In this document: positions 45,854 to 54,922 of the stretch, piece by piece | Layout: each line of letters starts with the position of its first letter | Numbering within the stretch: position 1 is the first letter of the stretch | Source of the DNA: Devosia sp. | GTDB taxonomy: Bacteria; Pseudomonadota; Alphaproteobacteria; Rhizobiales; Devosiaceae | NCBI RefSeq assembly: GCF_017744655.1 | Contig: NZ_JAGIAW010000005.1 | Span: 62,001-126,000 of the forward strand | Reading direction: 5' to 3' | Length of the DNA stretch: 64,000 bases | Position numbers and translations under genes: made by a program | Notes under the pieces: model-generated | Told to the model about the DNA's origin: nothing | Databases searched by the model: none | What the model saw: only the letters and a program-made list of their open reading frames with translations

Positions 45854-46621
45854 TCAGGGACCGCTCGCTGGTCGTCGTGCCTGCCGGGTCAGCCAGAAGC
45901 CGAGCATAACCACGGCGACGATGGCAAAGCCGTACCAGGTCAGTGCATAGCCGAAGTGATTATTGGGAAAGCTCACCACTGTCTCGCCCGCCTGGGGGAG
46001 CTCGCCGGCAGGGCCGGCCGGCAGATCGACATAGAAGGGCGCGATCGGCGCCAGGGCCGGATCGGTCATCTTGGCGAGGCGCGCGGGATCGCGAACCCAT
46101 TCGATCCGGTTGGACATATCGGCTTCGGGTGTCATGAAGCCCGGCGCTTCCGGCGTGCGCAATACGCCTGATATCGTCACGATACCGGGGTCCTCGCCAT
46201 GGAGATCACCGAGCGCGGCGGTCTCCTGATATTGCTGCGGCACGAAGCCACGATTGACGAAGACCGTGCCGCCGCCCTGCAATTCGAAGGGCGTCATGAC
46301 CCAATAGCCGGGGCCGGAATATTGCCCCTTCGGATCGGAAAGGCTGGTGAAGACGGTCGCGGTCTGGGTGTAGCGATAGGCGCCGGTCAGTTCGACCGAC
46401 TGATAGACGAGGTTTTCGGCATCAAGCGTATCCCAGCTTTCCGGCGGCGGAACCGGGACTGGGGAGGCGCCGAGACGCGCATCGACGGCAGCGATCAGCG
46501 CTTCCTTTTCGGCAAGCCGCTGCATCTGCCAGGAGCCGAGAAGGACACAAACCGCAGCAAGCGCCAGCATGAGAACGGCGAAAATCCAGTCGCTGAGGCG
46601 AAGACGCGAAAGGGGGGTCAT
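45854..46621 (-). CDS. SURF1 family cytochrome oxidase assembly protein
   Basis: A 255-residue inner-membrane protein with one helix at each end (residues about 10-32 and 222-243) and a periplasmic domain between. Family marks are LGSWQMQRLAEKEALI, PGYWVMTPFELQGGGTVFVNRGFVP and FPNNHFGYALTWYGFAIV. SURF1 helps insert heme a into subunit I. Its ATG overlaps the DUF983 stop by four bases, making it part of the oxidase operon. Confidence 0.94.
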   Translation of the reverse strand: MTPLSRLRLSDWIFAVLMLALAAVCVLLGSWQMQRLAEKEALIAAVDARLGASPVPVPPPESWDTLDAENLVYQSVELTGAYRYTQTATVFTSLSDPKGQYSGPGYWVMTPFELQGGGTVFVNRGFVPQQYQETAALGDLHGEDPGIVTISGVLRTPEAPGFMTPEADMSNRIEWVRDPARLAKMTDPALAPIAPFYVDLPAGPAGELPQAGETVVSFPNNHFGYALTWYGFAIVAVVMLGFWLTRQARRPASGP

Positions 46622-46971
46622 TGGTGTCCCTCATGGGCGTCGTGGCGATATTGGAGATTGACCAGCACGCCCTTGAAGGGCGGCAGCAGCGCCAGGGACA
46701 GCAGCAGCGTCGTCGGAATCCAGAGAACCAGGTGCATCCAGGGCGGAATGGACACCAGCGCCCCGGTGATCAGGGCCAGCAAGATGACCAGCGGCGCAAC
46801 GAGAAAGATGACGAAAACCGCCGGGCCATCGCCGCTATCGGCGAATTTGAGATCGAGCCCGCATGTCTCGCAAGACGGCGCGAGCCTGAGATAGCCGGAA
46901 AACAGCTTTCCTTTGCCGCAACGCGGACAGCGGCAAAGGAGGCCGGTGAGAACGGGGTTGGGCTGGCTCAT
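46618..46971 (-). CDS. DUF983 protein
   Basis: A 117-residue protein: an N-terminal zinc-ribbon-like part (CRCPRCGKGKLFSGYL ... CETCGLDL) and two membrane helices (about 50-75 and 82-103). DUF983 proteins regularly stand between cox subunit III and surf1 in alphaproteobacteria, which suggests an oxidase assembly role. None is demonstrated to my knowledge. Confidence 0.92.
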   Translation of the reverse strand: MSQPNPVLTGLLCRCPRCGKGKLFSGYLRLAPSCETCGLDLKFADSGDGPAVFVIFLVAPLVILLALITGALVSIPPWMHLVLWIPTTLLLSLALLPPFKGVLVNLQYRHDAHEGHQ

Positions 46972-46991
46972 GGAATTCCGCGGAAACGAAA

Positions 46992-47016
46992 GGGGGCGCA
47001 GCCAAGCCGCGCCCCC
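46992..47016 (-). terminator. Hairpin after subunit III, possible attenuator
   Basis: GGGGGCGC and GCGCCCCC arms with a 9-base loop; on the minus strand it is followed by TTTCGTTTCC. The T-tract is imperfect, so it may only partly reduce transcription into DUF983 and surf1, matching lower need for assembly factors than for subunits. Confidence 0.55.
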
Positions 47017-47035
47017 GTGATTTTGCCCTCAGGCA

Positions 47036-47872
47036 TTAATGCGTGGCAACGCCCCAGCTACCCCAGACATAGATCGAGGCAAACAGGAACAGCCAGACCA
47101 CGTCCACGAAGTGCCAGTACCAGGCGGCAAATTCGAAGCCCAGGTGACGCTGCGGGGTGAAATCACCGCGCTCGGCACGGATCAGGCAGACGGCCAGGAA
47201 GATGGTGCCGATGATGACGTGGAAACCATGGAAGCCGGTCGCCATGAAGAAGGTGGCGCCATAAAGGTTACCTGAGAACGAGAAGCCGGCATGGGTGTAT
47301 TCGAGATACTGGACGTAGGAGAACAGCACGCCGAGCATCACGGTGAGGGCAAGGCCCCAACGCAGGCCCTGGCGGTCGTTTTCCAGCAGCGCATGGTGCG
47401 CCCAGGTCACGGTGGTGCCCGAGGTCAGGAGGATCAGGGTGTTGAACAGCGGCAGGTGGAATGGGTCGAACAGCTCGATGCCGGCCGGGGGCCAGTGACC
47501 GCCGGTAAAGGCGACGCGGGCATACTGCTCAACGTCATCAAAGCGGAAGAAGCCGTCAAAATAGGCCCAGAACCAGGCGACGAAGAACATCACTTCCGAG
47601 GCGATGAACAGCATCATGCCATAGCGGTGGTGCATCTGCACGACCGGGGTGTGGCTGACCCCGTCATTGGCTTCCTTCACCACGTCCGCCCACCAGGCGT
47701 AGAACGAGTAAATCACCGCGGCGAGGCCGATGAAGAACAGCCAGGGGGTCCACTGCTTCATGAAGAAGACGGCGCCGATCATCATGACCAGCACCGCAGC
47801 CGACATCACGAAGGGCCAGGGCGACGGCTCGACCATGTGGTAGTCATGGTTCTTTTCAATAGCGGCGGACAT
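47036..47872 (-). CDS. ctaE: Cytochrome c oxidase subunit III
   Basis: A 278-residue membrane protein with seven helices, stabilising subunit I. Marks are MHHRYGMMLFIASEVMFFVAWFWAYF, GHWPPAGIELFDPFHLPLFNT, LLTSGTTVTWAHHAL and GFHGFHVIIGTIFL. It follows ctaG by two bases. Also called coxC. Confidence 0.97.
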   Translation of the reverse strand: MSAAIEKNHDYHMVEPSPWPFVMSAAVLVMMIGAVFFMKQWTPWLFFIGLAAVIYSFYAWWADVVKEANDGVSHTPVVQMHHRYGMMLFIASEVMFFVAWFWAYFDGFFRFDDVEQYARVAFTGGHWPPAGIELFDPFHLPLFNTLILLTSGTTVTWAHHALLENDRQGLRWGLALTVMLGVLFSYVQYLEYTHAGFSFSGNLYGATFFMATGFHGFHVIIGTIFLAVCLIRAERGDFTPQRHLGFEFAAWYWHFVDVVWLFLFASIYVWGSWGVATH

Positions 47873-47874
47873 GT

Positions 47875-48441
47875 TCAGCTTCCCTCATTGTCTGAAGCGT
47901 AGAATGTGTAAGAGAGCGTAATCTCTTTTATCGTTTTCAGTTCGTGGTTCTCGTCGATATCGGGATCAACGAAAAACACGATCGGCATTTCCACCGTTTC
48001 GCCCGGCTGCAAGGTCTGCTCGGTAAAGCAGAAGCACTCGATCTTGTTGAAATAGACGCCGGCCTTTTCGGGCACGACATTGAAGATCGCCTGCCCGGTG
48101 AGCGGCTTGTCGGAATTATTGGTCGCGATGTAGTTGACCGTATCGACGCGACCGATCTGGTCGGTGATCGCGGCGGCCGGCTTCACGGTCCAATCTAGGC
48201 TGTGCTCGATATTGACGTCGAAGCGCACCTTCATCTCACGGGCGATGACGCCCTTGGGATTGGCCTCGGCGGTCTGCGTGGTCCCGCCATAACCGGTCAC
48301 CTGGCAGAAAAGCTGGTAGAGCGGCACGGAGGCGAAGGCGAGGCCGACCATGCCGGCCGCAACCCCCAGCAGCGTAAGCCCGACCCGGCGATTGCGCTTT
48401 TCGGCATTGGTCTGTGGGGTTTCGACCGTAAGCGTCATCAA
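47875..48441 (-). CDS. ctaG: Cytochrome c oxidase assembly protein Cox11/CtaG
   Basis: A 188-residue protein with one N-terminal membrane helix and a periplasmic copper-binding domain. The copper ligands are in KIECFCFTEQTLQPGE, and MPIVFFVDPDID follows. Cox11 delivers copper to the CuB site of subunit I. Its start overlaps the coxF stop by four bases. Confidence 0.96.
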   Translation of the reverse strand: MMTLTVETPQTNAEKRNRRVGLTLLGVAAGMVGLAFASVPLYQLFCQVTGYGGTTQTAEANPKGVIAREMKVRFDVNIEHSLDWTVKPAAAITDQIGRVDTVNYIATNNSDKPLTGQAIFNVVPEKAGVYFNKIECFCFTEQTLQPGETVEMPIVFFVDPDIDENHELKTIKEITLSYTFYASDNEGS

Positions 48442-48620
48442 AGACCCCGATCGAACAGTGCCGGGCCCATCTTGACGATGGTCAGCACGTAAAAGGTCAG
48501 CGCGAAAAGCGCAAGGGCGCCGGCCAGCGCAATAGAGCGGCGGCGACGAACGCGCTTCAGCGTTTCGGCGGCCTTGTCTTCGGCAGTCATGGTTTCAAGC
48601 GCCTGGTTTTTCGCGCTCAT
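48438..48620 (-). CDS. Small CoxF-like membrane protein
   Basis: A 60-residue protein with a charged, helical N-terminus ([18 protein letters not shown]) and one membrane span ([20 protein letters not shown]). It overlaps ctaB upstream and ctaG downstream by four bases each. Position and size match the short CoxF proteins seen between ctaB and ctaG in this class; the role is unknown. Confidence 0.85.
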   Translation of the reverse strand: MSAKNQALETMTAEDKAAETLKRVRRRRSIALAGALALFALTFYVLTIVKMGPALFDRGL

Positions 48621-49552
48621 GACCAGAATCCTCCAAGGCGCGCAATGAAGCTGTCGGTGAGAAGGCCAAGGAACAGCACGAAGAGATAGCTCAACGAATA
48701 GGTGAAGAGGCGACGCGCGGCCTTGCGCATGTCGACATTGGTCGGCGCACGCAGCAGGCGCACGGCAAGATAGACGAAGCTCGCGCCAGTGATGACGGCG
48801 ACGGCGCCATAGATCCAGCCACCGGTACCGAGATAGACCGGCAGGAAGGCCGAGACGGCGAGAATGACCGAGTAAACAAAGATCTGGCGCTTGGTGGAGG
48901 CTTCACCGGCGACGTTTGGCATCATCGGGATGCCGGCCGCGGCGTAATCACCCTGCTTGTAGAGCGCCAGCGCCCAGAAATGCGGCGGGGTCCAGAGGAA
49001 GACAATGAGAAAGAGCGCGAGGCTTTCCCAAGTGATCGTCCCGGTCACGGCGGCCCAGCCGATCATGGTCGGGAATGCGCCGGCCGCACCACCGATGACG
49101 ATGTTCTGCGGCGTCGAGCGCTTGAGCCAGATCGTGTAGATCACGGCATAGAAGAAGATGGTAAAGGCCAGCAGCCCGCCGGCCACCCAATTGGTCGCAA
49201 GGCCAAGCAGGGCCACCGAAAAGCCCGAAAGGATCAGGCCGAAGCTCAGCGCTTCACCCGAGGTAATACGACCAGCCGGGATGGGCCGGTTCTGCGTGCG
49301 GCTCATGATGGCGTCGATATCGGCATCGTACCACATATTGAGCGCTCCCGAAGCGCCGCCGCCGATGGCGATGCAGACAATGGCAATAAGGCCGATGACG
49401 GGATTGATGCCACCGGGCGCAACCAGCATGCCGACAAGCGCGGTGAACACCACCAGCGACATCACACGGGGCTTCAAGAGCGCGAGGTAGTCTTCTACCC
49501 GCGCCTCGCCTGCCAGAGCAGGCATCCCCTTGCTGTCGTCGATATAGGCCAC
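48617..49552 (-). CDS. ctaB: Protoheme IX farnesyltransferase (heme O synthase)
   Basis: Adds a farnesyl tail to heme b, the first step to heme a. The 311-residue UbiA-family protein has about nine membrane helices; the prenyl-binding motif [23 protein letters not shown] is near residue 72, and [11 protein letters not shown] is the second active-site segment. Called cyoE or ctaB. A ctaA gene for the next step is not in the window. Confidence 0.96.
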   Translation of the reverse strand: MAYIDDSKGMPALAGEARVEDYLALLKPRVMSLVVFTALVGMLVAPGGINPVIGLIAIVCIAIGGGASGALNMWYDADIDAIMSRTQNRPIPAGRITSGEALSFGLILSGFSVALLGLATNWVAGGLLAFTIFFYAVIYTIWLKRSTPQNIVIGGAAGAFPTMIGWAAVTGTITWESLALFLIVFLWTPPHFWALALYKQGDYAAAGIPMMPNVAGEASTKRQIFVYSVILAVSAFLPVYLGTGGWIYGAVAVITGASFVYLAVRLLRAPTNVDMRKAARRLFTYSLSYLFVLFLGLLTDSFIARLGGFWS

Positions 49553-49613
49553 TGGATTTTTCCTTCTTGCGCGGACCGCACATAGCGCGATCCGCCCGCT
49601 TTGTCGCCGCGAC

Positions 49614-51311
49614 TTAGTGCGCGTTGGTCGAGTCGATCTTGGGCAGTGTCGAGAACTGGTGGAACGGCGGCGGGGAGCTCAGCGTCCATTCCAGCGTCGT
49701 TGCACCATCGCCCCAAGGATTGTCACCGGCCGGGCGCTTCTTACGGCTGGCTTCCCAGGTCGCGTAGAAGAAGATCAGCATGGCGACGAAGGTCACGTAG
49801 TAGCCGATCGACGACACGCGGTTCCACAGCGTGAAGGCATCCGGATAGTCGATGTAACGACGCGGCATGCCGGCAAGGCCTAGGAAGTGCTGCGGGAAGA
49901 AGATCAGGTTCACGCCGACAAACATGGTCCAGAAGTGCAGCTTGCCCAGGAACTCATTGTACATGTAGCCGAACATCTTGGGGTACCAGTAGTACCAGCC
50001 AGCGAAGATCGAGAACACGGCGCCGAGCGAGAGCACGTAGTGGAAGTGCGCCACGACGTAGTAGGTGTCGTGGAGGGCACGGTCCGCACCGGCATTGGCG
50101 AGCACCACACCGGTCACACCGCCAACGGTGAACAGGAAGATGAAGCCGATGGCCCAGAGCATGGGCAGGCGGAAGGTGATCGAGCCGCCCCACATGGTGG
50201 CGATCCAGGAGAAGATCTTCACACCGGTCGGCACGGCGATAACCATGGTGGCGGCAACGAAGTAGCGCTGCACGTCAAGGCTGAGACCGGTGGTGTACAT
50301 GTGGTGAGCCCACACAACGAAACCGACGAAGCCGATGGCAACCATTGCATAGGCCATGGCCATGTAGCCGAAGATCGGCTTGCGGCTGAAGGTCGAGACG
50401 ATGTGCGACACGATGCCGAAGCCCGGCAGGATCATGATGTAGACTTCAGGGTGACCGAAGAACCAGAACAGGTGCTGGAACAGAACCGGGTCACCGCCGC
50501 CTTCGGGCGCGAAGAAGGTCGTACCGAAATTGCGATCCGTCAGCAGCATGGTGATGGCGCCAGCCAGAACCGGCAGGGCCAGCAGCAGCAGGAAGCCGGT
50601 CACCAGCACCGACCAGGCAAAGAGCGGCATCTTGTGGATGGTCATGCCCGGGGCGCGCATATTGAGAATGGTGGTGATCAGGTTGATCGCGCCGAGGATC
50701 GAGCTCACGCCGGCAACGTGCAGCGAGAGAATGGCGAAATCCATGGCGGGGCCGGGGTGGCCCGCGGTCGAGAGCGGCGGATAGACGGTCCAGCCGCCAC
50801 CAAAACCGGTCGAGCCCGGGGCGCCTTCAAAGAAAAGGCTCATCAACAGCAGGATGAAGGCCACCGGCAGCAGCCAGAAGGCGATGTTGTTGATGCGCGG
50901 GAAAGCGGTATCAGGCGCACCCACCATCAGAGGGGCAAAATAGTTGGCAAAGCCACCCATGGTCGCCGGCATGACCATGAAGAAAACCATGATCAGCGCG
51001 TGGGCCGTGGTGAAGACGTTGAACATCTGCTTGCCGGCGTCGATCGAGCCGGAGGGGTCGGAGATGCCATAGACCATGGATGCGAGGCCATGGAAAATCT
51101 GGATACCCGGCTCCTGCAGCTCCATGCGCATGAAGCCCGAGAGCAGGCCGCCGACGATACCGGCGACGATCGAGAACACGAGATACATGATCCCGATGTC
51201 CTTGTGGTTGGTCGACAGGACCCAGCGACGCCAACCCGTGGGTGTGTGGTGGTCGTGCGCGGCGTGGTCATGCCCGGTGGCATGGGCCTCGAGGTGTGCT
51301 GCTTCTGACAT
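49614..51311 (-). CDS. ctaD: Cytochrome c oxidase subunit I (aa3 type)
   Basis: Catalytic subunit with heme a and the heme a3-CuB centre, 565 residues, twelve helices. Key segments are [22 protein letters not shown] (CuB His and the His-Tyr cross-link), [11 protein letters not shown] (the two other CuB His) and [16 protein letters not shown] (heme ligands). The glutamate of the D-pathway is in GHPEVY context, as in A-type oxidases. The cytoplasmic N-terminus is unusually His-rich, with seven His in residues 6-22. Confidence 0.97.
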   Translation of the reverse strand: MSEAAHLEAHATGHDHAAHDHHTPTGWRRWVLSTNHKDIGIMYLVFSIVAGIVGGLLSGFMRMELQEPGIQIFHGLASMVYGISDPSGSIDAGKQMFNVFTTAHALIMVFFMVMPATMGGFANYFAPLMVGAPDTAFPRINNIAFWLLPVAFILLLMSLFFEGAPGSTGFGGGWTVYPPLSTAGHPGPAMDFAILSLHVAGVSSILGAINLITTILNMRAPGMTIHKMPLFAWSVLVTGFLLLLALPVLAGAITMLLTDRNFGTTFFAPEGGGDPVLFQHLFWFFGHPEVYIMILPGFGIVSHIVSTFSRKPIFGYMAMAYAMVAIGFVGFVVWAHHMYTTGLSLDVQRYFVAATMVIAVPTGVKIFSWIATMWGGSITFRLPMLWAIGFIFLFTVGGVTGVVLANAGADRALHDTYYVVAHFHYVLSLGAVFSIFAGWYYWYPKMFGYMYNEFLGKLHFWTMFVGVNLIFFPQHFLGLAGMPRRYIDYPDAFTLWNRVSSIGYYVTFVAMLIFFYATWEASRKKRPAGDNPWGDGATTLEWTLSSPPPFHQFSTLPKIDSTNAH

Positions 51312-51331
51312 TATGGTCTCCCCTGACCCTA

Positions 51332-52261
51332 TTACTGAATAGCCGGCAGCACGGCGACGGCGCTGGCATAGTCACGGCTTTCCTTGAAGGCCGTGATGAA
51401 GGCTTGATATTCTTCGGCGGTGACGACGCGCACGGCGATCGGCATGAAGGCATGGTCCTTGCCGCACAGTTCCGAGCACTGGCCATAGAAGAGGCCGGTT
51501 TCGCGCGAATTGAACCAGGTTTCATTGAGACGCCCCGGCACGGCGTCGATCTTGATGCCGAAGGATGGAACGGCGAAGGCGTGGATCACGCCCGAGGGGC
51601 TCGATGTCACCTGCATCCGCACCGTGGTATCGACCGGAACGATGAGTTCATTGTCCACAGCCAGAAGGCGCGGCTGGTTCGGCTTGATCGTCTGGTGGTA
51701 GCTGTCCACGGCAGAACCAAGGATGTTCGAGTCAAAGGCGACGCCTTCGTCGACATATTCATAGTTCCAGTACCACTGCTCACCCGAGGCCTTGACGGTG
51801 ACAGAGGCGGCCGGAACTTCGACTTCGCCGAACGAGAAGATGTTCGCGCCGAGATATTTGCGCTCGCCGTCGGGGGTCGTCAGCTGGTCGGACAGCACGC
51901 CGAAGGACGGGATGGCGATGATGATCAAAACGACGATCGGCAAGACCGTCCAGACCACTTCGATCAGCGTGTTGTGCGTGAAGCGCGCCGGCACCGGATT
52001 GGCCTTTGCATTGAAGCGCAGCACGATGACGATAAGCAATGCAAGAACGAAGAGCACGATAAGCGTGATCGTCCACATCAGCGGACCGTCGTGGAAGGCC
52101 ACGATGGAATCCATGATCGGCGTAACCGACTGCTGCAGGTGGAACTGGCCCGGCTCCGGATGGCCCTTACCGATTTCCTGGGCGGAAGCGAAAGCGGGCA
52201 TCAGTGCCAGCATGGCCGTCGCGGCGGCACCCAACTTCCTCACGAACTGACCGGTCACCAT
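51332..52261 (-). CDS. ctaC: Cytochrome c oxidase subunit II
   Basis: The CuA-bearing subunit that accepts electrons from cytochrome c, 309 residues. Signal peptide (residues about 1-27, ending AFASAQ), two membrane helices (about 60-85 and 105-130) and a periplasmic cupredoxin domain. CuA ligands are in [17 protein letters not shown] with the upstream His in [15 protein letters not shown] 52261 gives a proper signal peptide; the longer frame does not. It heads the oxidase operon. Confidence 0.97.
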   Translation of the reverse strand: MVTGQFVRKLGAAATAMLALMPAFASAQEIGKGHPEPGQFHLQQSVTPIMDSIVAFHDGPLMWTITLIVLFVLALLIVIVLRFNAKANPVPARFTHNTLIEVVWTVLPIVVLIIIAIPSFGVLSDQLTTPDGERKYLGANIFSFGEVEVPAASVTVKASGEQWYWNYEYVDEGVAFDSNILGSAVDSYHQTIKPNQPRLLAVDNELIVPVDTTVRMQVTSSPSGVIHAFAVPSFGIKIDAVPGRLNETWFNSRETGLFYGQCSELCGKDHAFMPIAVRVVTAEEYQAFITAFKESRDYASAVAVLPAIQ

Positions 52262-52584
52262 AAACCCCCTGTTAACCAATTCTGGTGGCGCACACCAAGA
52301 AAGAGAGTGGAAAACAGCGGCATAGCTCACGCCGCCCCGACTCAACCTCGGAGCGCAAAACTCGGATTTGACCTAAATCACATTGCTGGGACCGAGTCTA
52401 TCGCGGCTTCGCACACTTCCGACTGTTTAAAACTGGACAAAATCGGAAGCCTTTGCCTCAAGCGCGCCGCAGTTTCGCTGCCAGATCGCCGGCAGCGCGC
52501 CCTTTGGTTGACAGGGCTTTAAGGATAACTCAAACAGGTCCGAACGCCCCGCGCCCCGAATTCGGCTGGAGACGAACAAGAGTG
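52262..52584. promoter_or_regulatory. Divergent control region of ctaC and ialB, with an FNR-like half match
   Basis: A 323-base gap between divergent starts. TTGAC-CTAA-ATCAC at 52368-52381 matches the FNR/FixK consensus TTGAT-N4-ATCAA at eight of ten positions, about 107 bases before ctaC. TTGACAGG at about 52508 could belong to a promoter for ialB, but I see no good -10 box. No gene is supported in the gap. Confidence 0.3.
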
Positions 52585-53088
52585 ATGGAATTTTCGAAGC
52601 GGCTGATCGGCCTGGCCCTGACTGTCGCCGCCCTTGCCGGCGCCACCCCTGCTATGGCTCAGGGCACCGTGCGCGGCGAATATGGCGACTGGCAGATGAG
52701 TTGCGACACCCCGCCCGGCGCCAGCTCCGAACAATGCGCCATCATTCAGAACGTCATGGCCGAAGACCAGCCCAATGTCGGCCTCTCGGTCATCGTGTTG
52801 CGCACCGCCGATCGTGAAGCCCGGCTCCTCCGCGTTCTCGCACCGCTCGGCGTATTGCTGCCCAACGGCCTCGGCCTCAATGTCGACGGCACCGATATGG
52901 GCCGCGTCGCCTTTGTGCGCTGCCTGCCCAATGGTTGCGTCGCTGAAGTCGAGCTCGACGATGGCTTGATCGACGTTCTCTCCAAGGGCACGAGCGCGAT
53001 TTTTGTCGTCTTCAAGACGCCGGAAGAAGGCGTGGGCATCCCGGTTTCGCTGGACGGGTTCTCTGAAGGCTTTGCCGCCCTGCCCTGA
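52585..53088 (+). CDS. Invasion-associated locus B (IalB) family protein
   Basis: A 167-residue exported protein: signal peptide MEFSKRLIGLALTVAALAGA (ending PAMAQ), then GTVRGEYGDWQMSCDTPPG, FVRCLPNGCVAEVELDDGLI and a C-terminal GIPVSLDGFSEGFAAL. Cysteines at SCDT, QCAI, RCLP and GCVA can make two disulfides. IalB was named in Bartonella, but the family is widespread in free-living relatives and its function there is unknown. It is divergent from ctaC. Confidence 0.9.
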   Translation: MEFSKRLIGLALTVAALAGATPAMAQGTVRGEYGDWQMSCDTPPGASSEQCAIIQNVMAEDQPNVGLSVIVLRTADREARLLRVLAPLGVLLPNGLGLNVDGTDMGRVAFVRCLPNGCVAEVELDDGLIDVLSKGTSAIFVVFKTPEEGVGIPVSLDGFSEGFAALP

Positions 53089-53101
53089 CCCAGGACAGAG
53101 T

Positions 53102-53347
53102 ATGGAAGACGATCGCCGGAAATATCATCGCAATCGCACGCTCAAGGGCGGACGAATCGTGACCAATGACGGGCATTCGACTTTCGATTGCACGGTGCGC
53201 AATCTGTCCGAAGAGGGCGCCAAACTGGTCGTGACGAGCATTGTCGGCCTGCCGCACCGCTTCCGGCTCTCCATGGCCGATGGCCGCAATTTCGATTGCG
53301 AAACGATCTGGCACACCGAAACCGAACTCGGCGTCCGGTTTCTGTAA
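53102..53347 (+). CDS. PilZ domain protein
   Basis: An 81-residue single-domain PilZ protein. The c-di-GMP-binding motifs are present: an Arg-rich N-terminus (DDRRKYHRNRTLKGG) and VRNLSEEGAKL as the (D/N)xSxxG motif. It could be a c-di-GMP receptor linked to the GGDEF-EAL protein at 39.4 kb, but this is inference. It starts 13 bases after ialB and probably shares its transcript. Confidence 0.88.
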   Translation: MEDDRRKYHRNRTLKGGRIVTNDGHSTFDCTVRNLSEEGAKLVVTSIVGLPHRFRLSMADGRNFDCETIWHTETELGVRFL

Positions 53348-53367
53348 GCGCAACGCTTCCCTACGTC

Positions 53368-53446
53368 GTCATTGCCGGGCTTGCCCCGGCAATCCATCTC
53401 GCCTCGGCATGGACCACCGGGACAAGCCCGGCGGTGACGGCTGGCG
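53368..53446. repeat. Intergenic palindromic repeat, family C
   Basis: GTCATTGCCGGGCTTGCCCC and GGCAATCCAT on the left, GGACCACCGGGACAAGCCCG and GCGGTGAC on the right: the same blocks as at 3947-4022 in opposite orientation. Confidence 0.85.
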
Positions 53447-53480
53447 CCGGGCCCGCAGCCAAAACCCCAAAATGAAAAAA

Positions 53481-53508
53481 ACCGGGCGAGTGCAAGCACA
53501 AGCCCGGT
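53481..53508. terminator. Terminator between PilZ and DUF1127 genes
   Basis: ACCGGGC and GCCCGGT arms with a 14-base loop. On the minus strand it is followed by TTTTTT, so it mainly serves the DUF1127 transcript; on the plus strand it is followed by TAAGTTTT. Confidence 0.75.
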
Positions 53509-53618
53509 TAAGTTTTCAGGAAACGGGACCAGCGGCAAAACTGGCCCGGGAGATGGAACGAGCACATCGTGTTCGGTCCAAGGGGGACATCCGCGCCCGA
53601 GGGGCGTGGACGAAAGCG

Positions 53619-53882
53619 CTAGCGCAGAGCCTGGCGGGCTCGGGCGGTGTTAAGCACCATGGTGGCGGCGCGCGAGTTCTGCGCGGTCATGGCGTCGTGG
53701 ATATCTGCATGGGAGAGACCAAGATCGCGCAGGCGATCACTGTCCAGCTCGAGCAGGCTCTTGAGCACGGTCCGGCGTTGACGATCAGTATTCACCTTGG
53801 CGACAAAGGCAAAAAAAGCGCGCAAGGGGGTAGTCGGCGTGGCGGCCGCAACTGACCGCTCGCCGGGCAGCGAGAGAGCCAT
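53619..53882 (-). CDS. DUF1127 protein
   Basis: An 87-residue, basic protein with the DUF1127 core LLELDSDRLRDLGLSHADIHDAM near residues 47-69. Start ATG 53882 with GGAG at seven bases is chosen over the longer frame from 54002, which would cross the likely promoter. Short DUF1127 proteins in Agrobacterium and Brucella affect RNA turnover, metal or phosphate-related phenotypes and are targets of the LysR regulator VtlR. The gene is divergent from such a LysR gene. Confidence 0.88.
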   Translation of the reverse strand: MALSLPGERSVAAATPTTPLRAFFAFVAKVNTDRQRRTVLKSLLELDSDRLRDLGLSHADIHDAMTAQNSRAATMVLNTARARQALR

Positions 53883-54032
53883 TTCAAGTCTCCGAAATGT
53901 TGTTGTGCCGAAGGGAGATCGGCCGGAAGGACGCCTTTTACGGCGATGATGACGAGATAACCCGCTGGACTTCCATTCGTCCAACAAATAGATTTCATTC
54001 ATTCAATCAAAATGAGTGATGGGAGATCTGCC

Positions 54033-54920
54033 ATGGCCGCTCCACTCGATCTCGACCAGTTGCAGAGCTTTTGTGCCATTGCCGATTGCGGCAGTTTCAC
54101 CGAGGCCGCCCGGCGTGTGAACAAGACGCAATCTGCCGTCTCCATGCAGATCAAGCGGCTCGAAGAGCGGCTCGGCCATGCCCTGCTGTCGCGCGATGGC
54201 CGCACGGTCACCCTCACCCACCACGGCGAAGTGCTTTATGAGCGCGCGCGGAAAATGCTGCGCACCAATGCCGAAATCCTCGACCATTTTTCCGACGGCG
54301 ATCTCGCCGGCTCCATCCGCTTCGGCGTGCCGGACGACTACGCCGTACGCCTCCTGCCGGTAATCCTCTCAAGCTTCCAGCGCACGCATCCAAAAATCGT
54401 CGTCGACGTGTCCTGCATGGCGTCCGAACACCTTCTCGAAGGCATGCGCGCCGGCCGCTACGACCTCATCGTCTTCACCCAAGGCACCGAGCAGAATTTT
54501 GGTGAACTGTTCCGTACCGAAAAAATGTTCTGGGTGGCGAGCCATGGCGGGCGGGCGCTGGCCAGCGAACCGGTCGCCATTGCCTGCGGTCCGCAATATT
54601 GCATCTGGCGTAAGGACGCGATGGACGCGCTCGACCGCACCGGCACCGACTATCGCATCGCTTATACATCTTCCAACGCCACGGCCATTTCCTCGGCCGT
54701 GCTTTCCGATCTCGCCATCGGCTTCCTGCCCGAAAGCGCCTTGCAGCCGGGCATGCGCGTCGTCTCCGACGAACACGGCCTGCCCCATCTCCCCGACGCG
54801 CAGATGGCATTGATGCGTGGCAGCCACGCCTATGGTGGCATCTATGACGCGCTCGCCAATCACATCGTGCAGTCCATGGGCAATTTGGAACATCCGCACC
54901 AGGCGGAGGCGGCGGAATAG
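54033..54920 (+). CDS. LysR family regulator, VtlR/LsrB-like
   Basis: A 295-residue LysR-type regulator. The winged helix-turn-helix is at residues 5-65 (LDLDQLQSFCAIADCGSFTE, then NKTQSAVSMQIKRLEERLG), followed by a periplasmic-binding-protein-like effector domain with GSIRFGVPDDYAVRLLP. The NKTQSAVSMQ(M/I)(R/K)RLEER segment is what I remember from VtlR/LsrB of Brucella and rhizobia. ATG 54033 with GGGAG is preferred to ATG 54012. The divergent DUF1127 gene is a likely target. Confidence 0.88.
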   Translation: MAAPLDLDQLQSFCAIADCGSFTEAARRVNKTQSAVSMQIKRLEERLGHALLSRDGRTVTLTHHGEVLYERARKMLRTNAEILDHFSDGDLAGSIRFGVPDDYAVRLLPVILSSFQRTHPKIVVDVSCMASEHLLEGMRAGRYDLIVFTQGTEQNFGELFRTEKMFWVASHGGRALASEPVAIACGPQYCIWRKDAMDALDRTGTDYRIAYTSSNATAISSAVLSDLAIGFLPESALQPGMRVVSDEHGLPHLPDAQMALMRGSHAYGGIYDALANHIVQSMGNLEHPHQAEAAE

Positions 54921-54922
54921 AT

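Noticed and set aside
49887..51308. 473-codon plus-strand frame opposite ctaD
   Set aside because: Antisense to an unambiguous oxidase subunit I; the sequence is low in hydrophobic residues and shows no motif.
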